Below, piece by piece: positions 1 through 6,880 of a DNA stretch of 14,471 nt. Where the stretch lies: contig JAQUMQ010000011.1 of the NCBI GenBank assembly GCA_028718045.1, positions 1-14,471 on the forward strand, given 5' to 3'. Each line of letters starts with the position of its first letter. Position 1 is the stretch's first letter. Under the pieces are notes generated by a model, which saw nothing but the letters and a program-made list of their open reading frames with translations, did no database searches and was not told the DNA's origin. The DNA is from Actinomycetota bacterium. GTDB lineage: Bacteria > Actinomycetota > Humimicrobiia > Humimicrobiales > Humimicrobiaceae. Position numbers and translations under genes: made by a program.

Positions 1-558
1 CTTGTTTTGGACAAGCCAGTCAAACTCGAAAGAGATATAACAGACAAGGACAAATATGGCAGGATTCTCAGATATGTTTATTGCCCGGAATATTTTGTAA
101 ATTTAAAGATGGTAAGATGCGGTTTTGCTAACATATATACATATCCGCCTGATGTAAAATATGCCGATAAGTTTCTCGAAGCCGAAAGGCTTGCAAGAAA
201 AAGTGAAACAGGCTTATGGCAAAAAATTAATAAAGAATTAATCGAAGTTTATCTTAATTACGATGCCGAAGGTAAAGATACCGAAAATTTGAATGGGGAA
301 TGGGTAAGCATAAAAAATGTGGGAAAGGAAGTTTTTAATATGAATAGCTGGACTTTAAAAGACGCGGGTACAAATATTTATAGATTTAAAGATTTTGAAT
401 TGAAGCCAGAAAAAGAAGTTGTTTTGTACTCCGGCACAGGAATAGACTCAGACGAAAAATTGTATTGGAATTCCCGGCAACCTATTTGGAATAACAAACA
501 TGACACATTGTATTTAAGGGATTGTAACGGGCTGCTTATTTATCTTTATGATTACTGA
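1..558 (+). CDS. Thermonuclease-family (SNase-like) protein with C-terminal lamin-tail domain, 5' end missing
   Basis: The reading frame is open from base 1, so the gene starts before the window; the TTG at base 7 is internal. The first ~70 visible residues match the second half of the staphylococcal nuclease fold: DKYGRILRYVY, then a VNLKMVRCGFANIY stretch, then the helix with EAERLARKSETGLW. The Arg of KYGR corresponds to catalytic Arg87 of S. aureus nuclease. The Asp/Arg/Glu residues of the N-terminal half lie outside the window. Residues ~80-185 look like a lamin-tail (LTD) beta-sandwich: GEWVSIKNVG, MNSWTLKDAG, YRFKDFELKPEKEVVLYSG, then a WNNKHDTLYLRDCNG end. Proteins of this layout are usually exported or surface nucleases that cleave DNA/RNA with Ca2+, and LTD is a proposed adhesion or nucleic-acid-binding module. 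The signal peptide, if any, is not visible. The gene converges on the dehydrogenase operon and has no functional link to it that I can see. Confidence 0.85.
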   Translation, partial: LVLDKPVKLERDITDKDKYGRILRYVYCPEYFVNLKMVRCGFANIYTYPPDVKYADKFLEAERLARKSETGLWQKINKELIEVYLNYDAEGKDTENLNGEWVSIKNVGKEVFNMNSWTLKDAGTNIYRFKDFELKPEKEVVLYSGTGIDSDEKLYWNSRQPIWNNKHDTLYLRDCNGLLIYLYDY

Positions 559-571
559 TCGAAATATATTC

Positions 572-651
572 ACCGGTTTTAAAAAACCCATATATTTACG
601 GGTTGATAAATATTAATTATTCAATAAAAATATATATGTATAAAAACCGGT
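572..651. repeat. Inverted repeat ACCGGTTTT / AAAACCGGT with a nested hairpin
   Basis: ACCGGTTTT at 572-580 is perfectly complementary to AAAACCGGT at 643-651 (9 bp arms, 62 nt between). Inside it, AACCC at 585-589 pairs with GGGTT at 600-604 around a 10-nt loop. No T-run follows either structure, so a simple rho-independent terminator is unlikely. It could be an mRNA 3'-end structure for the nuclease gene or a small intergenic element. The 12-mer AAAACCGGTATT at 643-654 recurs inverted at 4682-4693. Confidence 0.5.
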
Positions 652-721
652 ATTGAATTAAATAAAAATTTTTTAATGCAAAATTAATTGATAAATTAGA
701 TAAAAATTTGGAAAATTGAAA

Positions 722-783
722 GACAGATCTTAATATTTAAATCCCAAAACAGTGTATGATTTAAATATCTGTCAATTTTTTTT
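722..783 (+). terminator. Rho-independent terminator between convergent genes
   Basis: ATATTTAAATC at 733-743 pairs perfectly with GATTTAAATAT at 758-768 (11 bp, 14-nt loop). The stem continues with GACAG at 722-726 against CTGTC at 769-773, leaving a 6-nt bulge on the left. Eight T residues follow at 776-783 on the + strand, which suits termination of the nuclease transcript. On the - strand the hairpin lies just past the dehydrogenase stop codon but is followed only by a short interrupted T-rich tract, so it may act weakly in that direction too. The stem is AT-rich. Confidence 0.65.
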
Positions 784-785
784 AT

Positions 786-2210
786 CTAACCTTCACAAAT
801 TTTACCAGGATTAAGAATATTTTTAGGATCAAATGCCATTTTTATCCTAAGCATAAGCTCCATGTATTCTTTGCCGTATTGCTCAGAGATGAATTCTTTT
901 TTCGCATAACCGATACCATGTTCTCCCGAAACAAGACCGCCAAGTTTCTCAGCCTTGCCGTACATTTTATTAAATACCGCAGCTAATTTTTCTTTCCATG
1001 TTTGATCGTCAAGATCATCTTTTAGTACATAAATATGAAGGTTTCCGTCTCCCGCATGACCAAAGCTTCTTATCCTGATGTCGAATTCTTTTTGCAGCTT
1101 ATTGGTATATTTTATAAATTCAGCGACTTTATTTCTTGGCACAACAACATCGCACTCATCCATTTCGGTAGTGGATGCTTTTACCGCTTCAAGGAATGCT
1201 TTTCTTGCAGACCATACTGCTTCTTTTCTTTCGTCGGTATCGGTTATAAAGACATCATATGCACCTTCGTCCAAGCAGATATTTGCAACTACGTCATAAT
1301 CTTTTTCTATTTCTTCCTTTGTATTGCCGTCAAAAGTAAGAAGGAGATATGCATCTGCGCTGTCGTCAGGAAATTTTTTTCCAAGAAATTGTTCTGCTGC
1401 AATTATGACTTCTCTTTGCATGAATTCAATCGCCGTAGGGATTTTTTTTGCTTTTATGATTTTCGGAACGGTGCTTATTGCCTTGTCAAGGTCAGGAAAG
1501 GGTACGAGAAGACTTATAATTTTTTTCGGGAGTGGCAGTAGTTTTAAGATAGCTTTTGTTATTATCGCAAGTGTTCCTTCAGAACCACAAATTATATCAA
1601 GAATACTATAACCGGAACTGTCCTTTACTACTTTACCGCCGACATTTATTATTGTTCCGTCGGGAAGAACAAGCTCAAGCCCCATTACATAATCTCTTGT
1701 AACTCCGTATTTTACCGCTCTCATACCGCCGGCATTGGTACTTATATTTCCCCCTATCGTAGCTGAAATTTCACCAGGGTCAGGAGGATAAAACAAATCG
1801 TGATCCTCAACATACTTGGAAATTTCCATTAATAATACTCCTGGCTCTACGGTAAGAGTAAGGTTTTCATCATCGATCTCAAGAATCTTGTTCATCTTTG
1901 ACATGTTCAGCATTATTCCCCCGTGGAGCGGAACCGAGCTTCCGACAAGCCCTGTTCCGGAACCTCTTGCAACTACAGCAATGTCATTATCATAAGCATA
2001 TTTCATTATTCTTGATATTTGCTGAACGTTTGCGACTTCAACAAGAACTTCAGGATAGGCTTTTACGGTATTAAGCTCATCATGGCTGAAGTCTTCGCTG
2101 ATATTGCTTCCTGAAATTACCTTATCGCATCCCAGTAAGTCCTTCAAAAATTTTATGTCATTGTCATCTATTTTTTTATATATTTTATTGCAAAGACAAC
2201 TTTTAAACAT
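786..2210 (-). CDS. glcD: FAD-linked 2-hydroxyacid dehydrogenase, GlcD/LctD family (probable lactate dehydrogenase of an Etf complex)
   Basis: This is a 474-aa flavoprotein of the VAO/GlcD family, which oxidises D-2-hydroxyacids such as lactate or glycolate. Residues ~50-220 form the FAD-binding domain: ARGSGTGLVG pyrophosphate loop (81-90), PPDPGE, TIGGNISTNAGG, and DSSGYSILDIICGSEGTLAIIT. The C-terminal oxidase domain shows FGHAGDGNLH (~383-392), SGEHGIG (~428-434) and the closing DPKNILNPGKI. Length is usual for the family. The gene directly follows etfA, the arrangement of the lctBCD operon of Acetobacterium woodii, where the enzyme passes lactate electrons to EtfAB. That makes an NAD-linked, ferredoxin-consuming lactate dehydrogenase the best guess, but the sequence alone does not separate lactate from glycolate or other hydroxyacids. 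I chose the ATG at 2208-2210 because AAAGGGGG lies 8 nt upstream. A TTG at 2229-2231 would add seven residues and overlap the etfA stop, but has no clear ribosome binding site. No lactate permease is visible. Confidence 0.88.
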   Translation of the reverse strand: MFKSCLCNKIYKKIDDNDIKFLKDLLGCDKVISGSNISEDFSHDELNTVKAYPEVLVEVANVQQISRIMKYAYDNDIAVVARGSGTGLVGSSVPLHGGIMLNMSKMNKILEIDDENLTLTVEPGVLLMEISKYVEDHDLFYPPDPGEISATIGGNISTNAGGMRAVKYGVTRDYVMGLELVLPDGTIINVGGKVVKDSSGYSILDIICGSEGTLAIITKAILKLLPLPKKIISLLVPFPDLDKAISTVPKIIKAKKIPTAIEFMQREVIIAAEQFLGKKFPDDSADAYLLLTFDGNTKEEIEKDYDVVANICLDEGAYDVFITDTDERKEAVWSARKAFLEAVKASTTEMDECDVVVPRNKVAEFIKYTNKLQKEFDIRIRSFGHAGDGNLHIYVLKDDLDDQTWKEKLAAVFNKMYGKAEKLGGLVSGEHGIGYAKKEFISEQYGKEYMELMLRIKMAFDPKNILNPGKICEG

Positions 2211-2218
2211 TTGTATTT

Positions 2219-2226
2219 CCCCCTTT
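2219..2226 (-). promoter_or_regulatory. Ribosome binding site deciding the dehydrogenase start
   Basis: Read on the - strand, AAAGGGGG sits 8 nt before the ATG at 2208-2210 and just after the etfA stop codon. It supports the ATG start over the upstream TTG and suggests translational coupling with etfA. Confidence 0.6.
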
Positions 2227-2227
2227 G

Positions 2228-3466
2228 TCAATTTCTGGATGTCGGAGCCGCATATTTAGGGAGTTCTCCGGTTAATCCTTTTATTTTCTTAATGTTTTCA
2301 ATCAATTTTGGAACGACTTCGTAAATATCTCCTACTATTCCATAATGTGCGATATTGAATATTGCTGCCTTTGGGTCTTTGTTTATTGCAAAAATATGAT
2401 CCGCACTTTTCATTCCTGCAGTAAATTGTACTGCACCAGATATACCAAGAGTTATGATTAGTTTAGGTTTTACGGTTCTTCCGCTCAGTCCGATCTGTCT
2501 TTTCGGATCAATCCAACCTGCTTCTACCATAGGTCTTGTTCCGGCAAAATTTCCTTCAAGAACGTGCGCAAGTTCATATGCGAGAGACATATCCTTTTGA
2601 GTTTTAATTGCTCTGCCTGCAACGACTATTATCTCAGCTTCAGATATGTTTTCCTCAGGTTCTTTTTTCGTAACTTTTATGACGTCAATATTGGATTTGA
2701 ATTTGTTGACGTCCATACTGCGTACGGTAATCTTGCCGCCGGGTTTTTCGTTTCGTTGGGGTGCAGTCATTATTTTGTATCTTACGGTAGCAAGTTGAGG
2801 TCTTGAATTAGGCGTAATAATTTTTGCCATTATATTTCCGCCGAAAGCAGGTCTTATTTGTATTAAATCGGTATTTTCTTTTATGTCAAGAACGGTACAG
2901 TCTGCGGTCAGACCTGTTCTGAACCTTGCCGCAACTCGTGGCGCAAGCGAACGTCCAACAGTAGTCGCACCTACCAAAATAACAGAAGGTTTTATTTTAT
3001 TTATAAAATCTTCGAAAGCTGATACATATGGTTCAATTCTGAAATGCTCAAGTTCTTTATAGTCATATATAAATACCTCGTCTATGCCATAATGAAGAAG
3101 TTCTTCAGCTTTATCTAAAATCTGATACCCGAGAAAAATACAGTAAACAGGGTAGTTAACTTTGGCAGCAAGTTCTTTTGCTTTGCCTATAAGTTCATAA
3201 GTTACAGGATGAATTTCTCCCTCTACATGATCCACGTAAACCGTAATTCCTTTATAGGCATTTTTATCGACTTTTACAATTTCTTCTTCAATAAACTCTA
3301 TGACACCCTTAGGTCCTTTTTTAACGCAAAGTTTGCACATTTTGCATCCCGCATTTATATCCAGGGTTCCATTTATGTATTCAATTGAGCCAAAAGGACA
3401 TATTTTTATCAATTTTTTGGCTATTTCATCATTTACCAAATTCTGATTAATTCTTAACTTACCCAT
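2228..3466 (-). CDS. etfA: Electron transfer flavoprotein alpha subunit with N-terminal ferredoxin-like segment
   Basis: This 412-aa protein is longer than plain EtfA (~320 aa) because of an N-terminal Fe-S segment. The segment has Cys23 in ICPFGSIE and CKMCKLC with Cys41, Cys44 and Cys47, four Cys able to hold one [4Fe-4S] cluster. The usual second-cluster CxxxCP half is absent (VKKGPKG instead), which is normal for this EtfA subtype. Residues ~75-260 form the EtfA N-domain (VILVGATTVGRSLAPRVAAR, TGLTADCT). Residues ~275-400 bind FAD: GRAIKTQKD, VEAGWIDPKRQIGLSGRTV, LGISGAVQFTAGM, and AHYGIVGD near the end. Ferredoxin-bearing EtfA occurs in bifurcating/confurcating complexes, including LctC of acetogens and CarE of caffeate respiration. 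Together with EtfB and the downstream hydroxyacid dehydrogenase it should form a cytoplasmic NAD/ferredoxin-linked complex. The start ATG at 3464-3466 has GAGGTG at 3475-3480 upstream. Confidence 0.92.
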   Translation of the reverse strand: MGKLRINQNLVNDEIAKKLIKICPFGSIEYINGTLDINAGCKMCKLCVKKGPKGVIEFIEEEIVKVDKNAYKGITVYVDHVEGEIHPVTYELIGKAKELAAKVNYPVYCIFLGYQILDKAEELLHYGIDEVFIYDYKELEHFRIEPYVSAFEDFINKIKPSVILVGATTVGRSLAPRVAARFRTGLTADCTVLDIKENTDLIQIRPAFGGNIMAKIITPNSRPQLATVRYKIMTAPQRNEKPGGKITVRSMDVNKFKSNIDVIKVTKKEPEENISEAEIIVVAGRAIKTQKDMSLAYELAHVLEGNFAGTRPMVEAGWIDPKRQIGLSGRTVKPKLIITLGISGAVQFTAGMKSADHIFAINKDPKAAIFNIAHYGIVGDIYEVVPKLIENIKKIKGLTGELPKYAAPTSRN

Positions 3467-3588
3467 TCTATAAACACCTCTGTTTGTTTTTTAAAAGGTT
3501 TAGATAATATATAATACTTATCGTTCGTTGCTTTAAAATGGAAAATTTTTGCGTATTAATGATAGGAATAATAACTTCGTAAGTTTTT

Positions 3589-4377
3589 TTATATGAATTT
3601 TAACTCTTTTAATTTTTCCGTTATTTTATCTGCAAGTTCTTCTCCATTGCCTTCCCATATTTCCTTGTCTGTGTTTTCATCCGGAGGAAATATTTTTTCG
3701 ACCTGAGTCGGAGATCCACTTAAGCCATATCTTTTTTCATTTTTGTCTTCCATATCGTTTAAGCATAAAACTTTAACTTCTTTGTTTTTTGTTTCCATTT
3801 TTTTCTTAAAAGACGGCAGTCTTGGCTGAAATATGTCTTTTTCAACAGAAATAAGGCATGGAAACTTCACCTTCGCAATTTCAATAGTATTTGGCATATC
3901 CATTTCAACGGTTATATCTTTACCGGTTATTTTAAGTATTCTCAATACATTAGCGATATGAGGGATTTCAAGATACTCTGCAATTTCTGGTCCGACTTGT
4001 GCAGTATCGCCGTCAGTTGTTTGCTTTCCCGTAATTATAATATCAAAATCACCCATCTTTTTAATACCTTGTGATAGAGTATAAGAAGTGGCTAAAACAT
4101 CGGCACCGGCAAATTTCCTATCGGAAACCAGCATGCCATCATCTGCACCCATCATAAACGCTTCTTTGATGACATCCACTGCTTGTGGCGGACCCATGCT
4201 TATAACCTTTACATGACCACCATGCCGTTCCCTTAATTTCAAAGCAGTTTCAAGTGCGAAAAGGTCATAAGGATTCATTTTCGTGTCTATGCCATCTCTT
4301 ATAAGGACCCCGGTAACAGGGTCAACCTGAACCTTTGACGTTCCAGGCACTTGTTTAATACACACAATAATTTCCAT
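3589..4377 (-). CDS. etfB: Electron transfer flavoprotein beta subunit, bifurcating type
   Basis: This 262-aa protein opens with the EtfB signature MEIIVCIKQVPGTSKVQVDP and continues with KMNPYDLFALETALKL, GADVLATSYTLSQGI (91-105) and GKQTTDGDTAQVGPEIAEYL (117-136). The last two stretches resemble the segments that hold the second FAD in bifurcating Etfs of acetogens and butyrate formers, where ordinary Etfs hold AMP. With EtfA it forms a heterodimer that shuttles electrons between NAD(H), ferredoxin and the partner dehydrogenase. It is first in the etfB-etfA-dehydrogenase operon. The gap to etfA is unusually wide (122 bp), so etfA may have some control of its own. The start at 4375-4377 is preceded by GGTGA at 4384-4388. 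The C-terminal ~60 residues are charged and less conserved. Confidence 0.92.
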   Translation of the reverse strand: MEIIVCIKQVPGTSKVQVDPVTGVLIRDGIDTKMNPYDLFALETALKLRERHGGHVKVISMGPPQAVDVIKEAFMMGADDGMLVSDRKFAGADVLATSYTLSQGIKKMGDFDIIITGKQTTDGDTAQVGPEIAEYLEIPHIANVLRILKITGKDITVEMDMPNTIEIAKVKFPCLISVEKDIFQPRLPSFKKKMETKNKEVKVLCLNDMEDKNEKRYGLSGSPTQVEKIFPPDENTDKEIWEGNGEELADKITEKLKELKFI

Positions 4378-4462
4378 TTTACTTCACCAATATTTAATAA
4401 GTTATGCTGTTAATCAAATATAAATAAAATATAAATATTTACAAATGAACCGTTTTACTTAA

Positions 4463-4491
4463 ATCATAACAAAATATATATTTAACAACAA
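4463..4491 (-). promoter_or_regulatory. Candidate sigma70-type promoter of the etfB operon
   Basis: On the - strand, TTGTTG (4486-4491) and TATGAT (4463-4468) are separated by exactly 17 nt. The -10 element matches the consensus at 5 of 6 positions and the -35 element at 3 of 6. Transcription would start near 4456, giving a 5' leader of about 80 nt. Confidence 0.45.
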
Positions 4492-4525
4492 TTTCGGATA
4501 AATAACAATCATTATTAAGAAAATA

Positions 4526-4541
4526 ATTGCAGGCTTGCAAT
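4526..4541. promoter_or_regulatory. Palindrome ATTGCAGGCTTGCAAT, possible operator upstream of etfB
   Basis: ATTGCA at 4526-4531 and TGCAAT at 4536-4541 form perfect 6-bp arms around GGCT. The site lies about 35 bp upstream of the candidate -35 of etfB, a plausible position for a dimeric activator or repressor. ATTGCAAT recurs at 4606-4613. The regulator is unknown, and AT-rich DNA produces such palindromes by chance. Confidence 0.3.
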
Positions 4542-4657
4542 AAAAAAAGGTTTTAATATAGGGATGATATCTGCAAGGACATAAAAATGGTAAAAAAATA
4601 CGGTTATTGCAATACAATTAATATATAAGTCAATAATAAAAACTTATAATAAGAATT

Positions 4658-4689
4658 CCGGTATCGTAAAAATATAGATTTAATACCGG
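4658..4689. repeat. Hairpin CCGGTAT / ATACCGG
   Basis: CCGGTAT at 4658-4664 pairs with ATACCGG at 4683-4689 around an 18-nt loop. TTTT follows on the + strand, where no gene would need termination. On the - strand it lies ~60 nt past the metV-like stop and could form the mRNA 3' end. The arm shares the 12-mer AAAACCGGTATT (inverted, 4682-4693) with the repeat near base 650. Confidence 0.35.
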
Positions 4690-4747
4690 TTTTAAGCAAA
4701 GATGCAATAAAACCTAACGGCGATGAACAAATACAATAAAATTATCG

Positions 4748-5281
4748 CTAGGCATCAAGATAATGAGTTTCGTGTTTTTCCCAATATCTTGAATGATGTA
4801 TAAGTTTTCTCCATCTTACTTTTATTATATGGAATAATTCCCTGAAAAGCTGATAAAGAAGTTTACCCTTTCCGGGAAGATAAAGGTGCATTCCTTCAAT
4901 CCTGTTGTCCAGCCAGTTTACTATCGCAGATTTGTTCGTAAGCCTGTAATCGATAGGTTTTTGAAGCCTGAAAAGTGGTTCGATTTTGTCGAGACTATCG
5001 GCACCTTCATAAATTTCATTCCATACGCATTTTTTTGAATTATCTACCTCGCACATTCCATTTGAAGCTCCACCGCAAGCTCCGTTTCTAAGCTGTTTGG
5101 GGCATCTCATGGGGCAAACAAATCCAGTAGTACTTAAAATGCATTGTCCACAGGAACGGCAGTCAAATCCCAGCTTTTTAACAGTCTCTTCAAATAAAAA
5201 TAAAGGTTTGTAAATCCATCTTAAATGCCAACCTTTGCGTGGTTTTGGAACAAGTTCTTTTTCTTCGAAAGATATTGCCAT
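4748..5281 (-). CDS. metV: MetV-like Fe-S protein (methylenetetrahydrofolate reductase C-terminal domain family)
   Basis: This 177-aa protein matches the MTHFR_C family (MetV). The core shows Cys41, Cys44 and Cys47 in FDCRSCGQC, Cys56 and Cys60 in GFVCPMRCPKQLRNG, Cys69 in GACGGASNG, and Cys77 and Cys85: eight Cys, as expected for two Fe-S clusters. KPLFLFEETVKKLGFDCRSC and GACGG...MCEVD...CVWNEIYEGAD are family hallmarks. In acetogens MetV partners the flavoprotein MetF to reduce methylene-THF to methyl-THF in the methyl branch of the Wood-Ljungdahl pathway. No metF lies next to it here, so the partner must be elsewhere or the protein works differently. The C-terminal ~50 residues are basic and aromatic (FRELFHIIKVRWRKLIHH). 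The start ATG has AGGAGAG (5286-5292) six nt upstream, and a near-consensus promoter lies at 5355-5383, so it is probably its own transcription unit. Confidence 0.82.
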   Translation of the reverse strand: MAISFEEKELVPKPRKGWHLRWIYKPLFLFEETVKKLGFDCRSCGQCILSTTGFVCPMRCPKQLRNGACGGASNGMCEVDNSKKCVWNEIYEGADSLDKIEPLFRLQKPIDYRLTNKSAIVNWLDNRIEGMHLYLPGKGKLLYQLFRELFHIIKVRWRKLIHHSRYWEKHETHYLDA

Positions 5282-5354
5282 GATACTCTCCTATGAATAA
5301 ATATTTATGGAATTATATCAATCGATATTAATAATTCGCCGGTACATTCCAAAA

Positions 5355-5383
5355 AATATAGCAATTTACTCATGTGCTGTCAA
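5355..5383 (-). promoter_or_regulatory. Strong sigma70-type promoter of the metV-like gene
   Basis: On the - strand, a perfect TTGACA (5378-5383) and TATATT (5355-5360, 5 of 6) are separated by 17 nt. Transcription would begin near 5349, with a leader of about 67 nt before the ATG at 5281. This is the best promoter match I found in the window. It uncouples the gene from accC just upstream. Confidence 0.65.
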
Positions 5384-5431
5384 TCGAAAAGAATTAAAAA
5401 ATTAAAGAACTCGAAACCATAAAGATGTAAG

Positions 5432-6802
5432 TCATAAAAGATTCTCGTCTTCGATGAAATCAGTCGTAACAGCGCCTTTTTTAAAGTTCTCGTTTGAAAG
5501 TATTTTTAAGTGAAATGGTATCGTAGTTTTGATGCCATTAATTTTAAATTCATCCAAAGCTCTTGTTGCTCTTGCCACTGCCTCGTTTCTTGTATTGCCC
5601 CAAGCTATTAATTTTCCAAGAAGTGAATCATAGTAAGGAGCTATAACACATCCAGGTGTTATAAAAGAGTCGAATCTTATTCCGGGACCCGCCGGAATAA
5701 TGCAGTCCGTTATCATTCCCGGAGAAGGTGAAAAATTATTTTGTGGATCTTCGGCATTTATCCTTAGTTCGATTGCATGGCCGAAAGCATAACCTGATTT
5801 TAATTCTTTTCCCGGTGCAAAACTTTTAATTAAAGAAGATAGATTTTCACCCGCTGCCGTTTTTATTTGTTCCTTTATAAGGTCCAATCCCGTGACCATT
5901 TCGGTAACAGGATGCTCTACCTGAATTCTGGTATTGATTTCTATAAAGTAAAAATTCTCGTTTTGGTCTACCAAAAATTCAAATGTACCGGCATTTTTAT
6001 AGCCAAGTAATCTGGCTGCCTTTATGGCCGTATTTTTCATAATAGTTATAGTTTTTTCGCATAGGTTTAAAACCGGTGCTTCTTCGATTAGTTTTTGGTG
6101 CCTTCTTTGGATCGAACACTCTCTTGATCCTGGAGTAAATATGTTTCCATAATTATCGCCAAGTATTTGGAATTCGATATGACGGGGTTTTGTTATAAAT
6201 TTTTCAAGATAAAGCTCGTCTTTGCCAAAAGCATTTTTAGATTCGGCTTTTGCTATCGGAAACAAATTTGCTAGTTCGTTTTTATTGTTTGCGATTCTCA
6301 TGCCACGGCCACCTCCGCCAAAAGCTGCCTTTATTATTATCGGATAGCCGATAATTTTTGCAAATTTCAAAGCCTCTTCTGCTGTTTTTACGTTATTTAT
6401 CGAACCGGGAATTACCGGAATATTATTTTTTCTCATTATTTCAATTGCCTTCGACTTATTTCCGGCAAGATCGATAAGGTCTGGCGGTGGTCCGATAAAC
6501 ACAATGTTGTTTAGCGACACTTCTTTAACAAAAAGAGGATTTTCCGAAAGGAATCCGTATCCGGGATGAATTGCGTCACAATTTGTGACTTTAGCTGCAG
6601 TAATAATATTTCCGATATTTAAATAACTTTTTGACGGAGAGGGGGGACCGATACAGATTTTTTTATTGGCCATCTTTACGTGAAGACATTCAGAATCAGC
6701 AGTCGAATAAACTGCCACACTTTCGATCCCGAGTTCTTTGCAAGCTCTGATGATTCTGACTGCTATTTCCCCTCTATTAGCAACTAAAATTCTTTTAAAC
6801 AT
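5432..6802 (-). CDS. accC: Biotin carboxylase subunit of acetyl-CoA carboxylase
   Basis: This 456-aa enzyme carboxylates the biotin of the carrier protein with ATP and bicarbonate, the first half-reaction of acetyl-CoA carboxylase. It is full length and opens with MFKRILVANRGEIAVRIIRA. ATP-grasp features are intact: Lys116, Lys158, the FGGGGRGMR glycine loop (161-169), the SRECSIQRRHQKLIEEAP block with Lys237, and Glu288/Asn290/Arg292 in FIEINTRIQVEHPVTE. Numbering follows E. coli AccC almost residue for residue. MGDK, common before Lys116, reads AGNK here. The gene lies 78 bp downstream of the AccB fusion gene on the same strand, so the two are probably cotranscribed. No Shine-Dalgarno is visible before the ATG. 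The same fold serves pyruvate or propionyl-CoA carboxylases, but the accD and fab genes nearby favour acetyl-CoA carboxylase. Confidence 0.93.
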   Translation of the reverse strand: MFKRILVANRGEIAVRIIRACKELGIESVAVYSTADSECLHVKMANKKICIGPPSPSKSYLNIGNIITAAKVTNCDAIHPGYGFLSENPLFVKEVSLNNIVFIGPPPDLIDLAGNKSKAIEIMRKNNIPVIPGSINNVKTAEEALKFAKIIGYPIIIKAAFGGGGRGMRIANNKNELANLFPIAKAESKNAFGKDELYLEKFITKPRHIEFQILGDNYGNIFTPGSRECSIQRRHQKLIEEAPVLNLCEKTITIMKNTAIKAARLLGYKNAGTFEFLVDQNENFYFIEINTRIQVEHPVTEMVTGLDLIKEQIKTAAGENLSSLIKSFAPGKELKSGYAFGHAIELRINAEDPQNNFSPSPGMITDCIIPAGPGIRFDSFITPGCVIAPYYDSLLGKLIAWGNTRNEAVARATRALDEFKINGIKTTIPFHLKILSNENFKKGAVTTDFIEDENLL

Positions 6803-6880
6803 GTTTGTAGGTTTTCGATATTTTTTTGTTTACATTAATTAACGTTCCTGTAATTTGAATATTATCCATAAAAAATATTC

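Larger units (their letters stand above)
4378..4747. other. 370-bp AT-rich intergenic region with promoter and palindromes
   Basis: No convincing gene is visible on either strand. Both flanking genes are on the - strand. The region holds the likely etfB promoter (4463-4491), a palindrome at 4526-4541, a second TTGCAAT-type palindrome ATTGCAAT at 4606-4613, and a 7-bp hairpin at 4658-4689. The rest is A/T-rich sequence without obvious structure. Confidence 0.6.

Noticed and set aside
1035..1611. Three overlapping + strand frames opposite the dehydrogenase gene
   Set aside because: They are antisense to conserved GlcD motifs, carry no recognisable domain, and have Cys/Phe-rich composition typical of antisense translation.
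3573..3590. Hairpin AACTT-CGT-AAGTT followed by T-run between etfA and etfB
   Set aside because: The T-run follows the stem on the + strand, where no gene ends; it overlaps the etfB stop on the - strand and the stem is only 5 bp. Probably chance.
6803..6875. Possible 24-codon peptide frame between the fusion gene and accC
   Set aside because: It has no Shine-Dalgarno, overlaps the accC start, and is within chance length for AT-rich DNA.
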